Below, piece by piece: positions 63,578 to 64,000 of a DNA stretch of 64,000 nucleotides. Origin of the DNA: an uncultured bacterium (GTDB lineage: Bacteria; Cyanobacteriota; Vampirovibrionia; Gastranaerophilales; Gastranaerophilaceae); contig CACZFL010000003.1 of NCBI GenBank assembly GCA_902780525.1, forward strand, positions 124,001 to 188,000, written 5' to 3'. The first letter of the stretch is position 1. The number at the start of each line of letters is the position of its first letter. Below the pieces are notes generated by a model. The model worked only from the letters and a program-made list of their open reading frames with translations, was not told where the DNA came from and did no database searches. A program made the position numbers and the translations under genes.

Positions 63578-64000
63578 ATGAAAAGTATAATTTTGGCAGG
63601 AGGAAGCGGGAGCAGACTGTGGCCGTTATCAAGAGACGAATACCCAAAACAATTATTGTCTTTTGACGAAAAAGAAAGCTTGCTGCAAAAAACATTTAAA
63701 AGACTTTGTTATTTTTCTAAACCGACAGACGTAGTCACAATAACAAATGTAAAACACTTTCAGAATATCAAGCTGCAGCTTAATAATATTGATAAAGGTA
63801 ATATTGTTCTTGGTGAGCCATTGGGAAAAAACACAGCTCCAGCAATAGCATCAACTCTTGAATATTTTAAACAAAACGGAGCTTCTGATGATGTCGTTTT
63901 GATAGTTCCTTCAGACCATTTGATAATGAATATTGAGGATTTTAATAAAACTGTGGAACAGGGCAGAATCCTAGCAGAACAGGGTTATATTGTTACTTTT
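63578..64000 (+). CDS. manC: Mannose-1-phosphate guanylyltransferase, 3' end outside the window
   Basis: 141 codons are visible. The start MKSIILAGGSGSRLWPLSRDEYPKQLL is the GDP-mannose pyrophosphorylase loop; LGEPLGKNTAPAIA and VLIVPSDHLI follow. GTGAGG is about 8 nt upstream of ATG. The enzyme supplies GDP-mannose for surface glycans. It is divergent from rmlC across 198 nt of AT-rich DNA. Whether a phosphomannose isomerase domain is fused at the C-terminus cannot be seen. Confidence 0.93.
   Translation, partial: MKSIILAGGSGSRLWPLSRDEYPKQLLSFDEKESLLQKTFKRLCYFSKPTDVVTITNVKHFQNIKLQLNNIDKGNIVLGEPLGKNTAPAIASTLEYFKQNGASDDVVLIVPSDHLIMNIEDFNKTVEQGRILAEQGYIVTF

Overview
The window looks like part of a low-GC chromosome from an anaerobic, fermentative, diderm bacterium. 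My best guess is a gut member of the non-photosynthetic cyanobacterial sister lineage (Vampirovibrionia/Gastranaerophilales, formerly Melainabacteria). The grounds are: fermentative and anaerobic enzymes (pyruvate formate-lyase, class III ribonucleotide reductase, ferritin); an O-antigen-type sugar pathway (rmlC-rmlB-rmlD-rmlA, manC, GT9-like transferases); a FliA-type sigma factor; and several unrelated proteins that share a short N-terminal tag I associate with that lineage. The lineage is an inference; no rRNA lies in the window. No phage, transposase, CRISPR array or plasmid module is visible.

Layout. 1-1280: glnA (minus strand, 3' end outside the window). 1491-8795: one 2434-residue multidomain protein with a C-terminal HEIMH metallopeptidase motif. 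8984-11891: a MerR-like coiled-coil protein, recA, an exported protein and a Fur-family regulator behind a near-perfect Fur box. 12020-14553: pyruvate formate-lyase split into a catalytic-core gene and a separate glycyl-radical-domain gene. 14558-14735: a complete ribosome-mediated attenuator with a leader peptide carrying seven consecutive serine codons, in front of a gene of unknown function. 14753-23599: tagged unknown proteins, anmK, an ACE/M3-like metallopeptidase, a GH57 glycosidase, bioB and a GNAT-like protein. 23612-31208: rimO and an M16 protease (minus), then murD-ftsW-murG. 31308-35593: smpB, a second MerR-like coiled-coil protein, a cysteine-cluster protein and nrdD. 35650-45476: small unknown proteins, an orphan OppD-type ATPase, mtnP, yggT, a TPR-glycosyltransferase, rpe, coiled-coil proteins, recG, panD and an overlooked 46-residue ORF. 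45575-54168: regulation (FliA-type sigma, ribbon-helix-helix protein followed by a structured RNA, STAS plus PP2C/HATPase switch, histidine kinase), with ilvB and a tRNA-Pro between. 54238-64000: pheS, nitroreductase, LCP protein, GT9, ferritin, a 49-residue membrane protein, the rml operon and manC (3' end outside).

How it works together. Central fermentation is supplied by PFL and anaerobic nucleotide synthesis by NrdD, both glycyl-radical enzymes whose activases are not in the window. Iron is handled by Fur and ferritin. Envelope construction is served by murD/ftsW/murG, anmK recycling, the LCP protein, the GT9 enzymes and rml/manC. Several genes (smpB, anmK, recG, the histidine kinase, and probably the GH57 and GT9 genes) appear to be transcribed as leaderless mRNAs: the -10 hexamer ends only 6-10 nt before ATG and no Shine-Dalgarno sequence is present. 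A 14-nt tandem repeat built on ATTTACCCCT occurs in three intergenic clusters, two of them directly upstream of leaderless promoters.

The best candidates for something undescribed are the serine-codon attenuator and its unknown target gene, the naturally split PFL, the shared N-terminal tag, the giant HEIMH protein, and the structured RNA after the ribbon-helix-helix gene.
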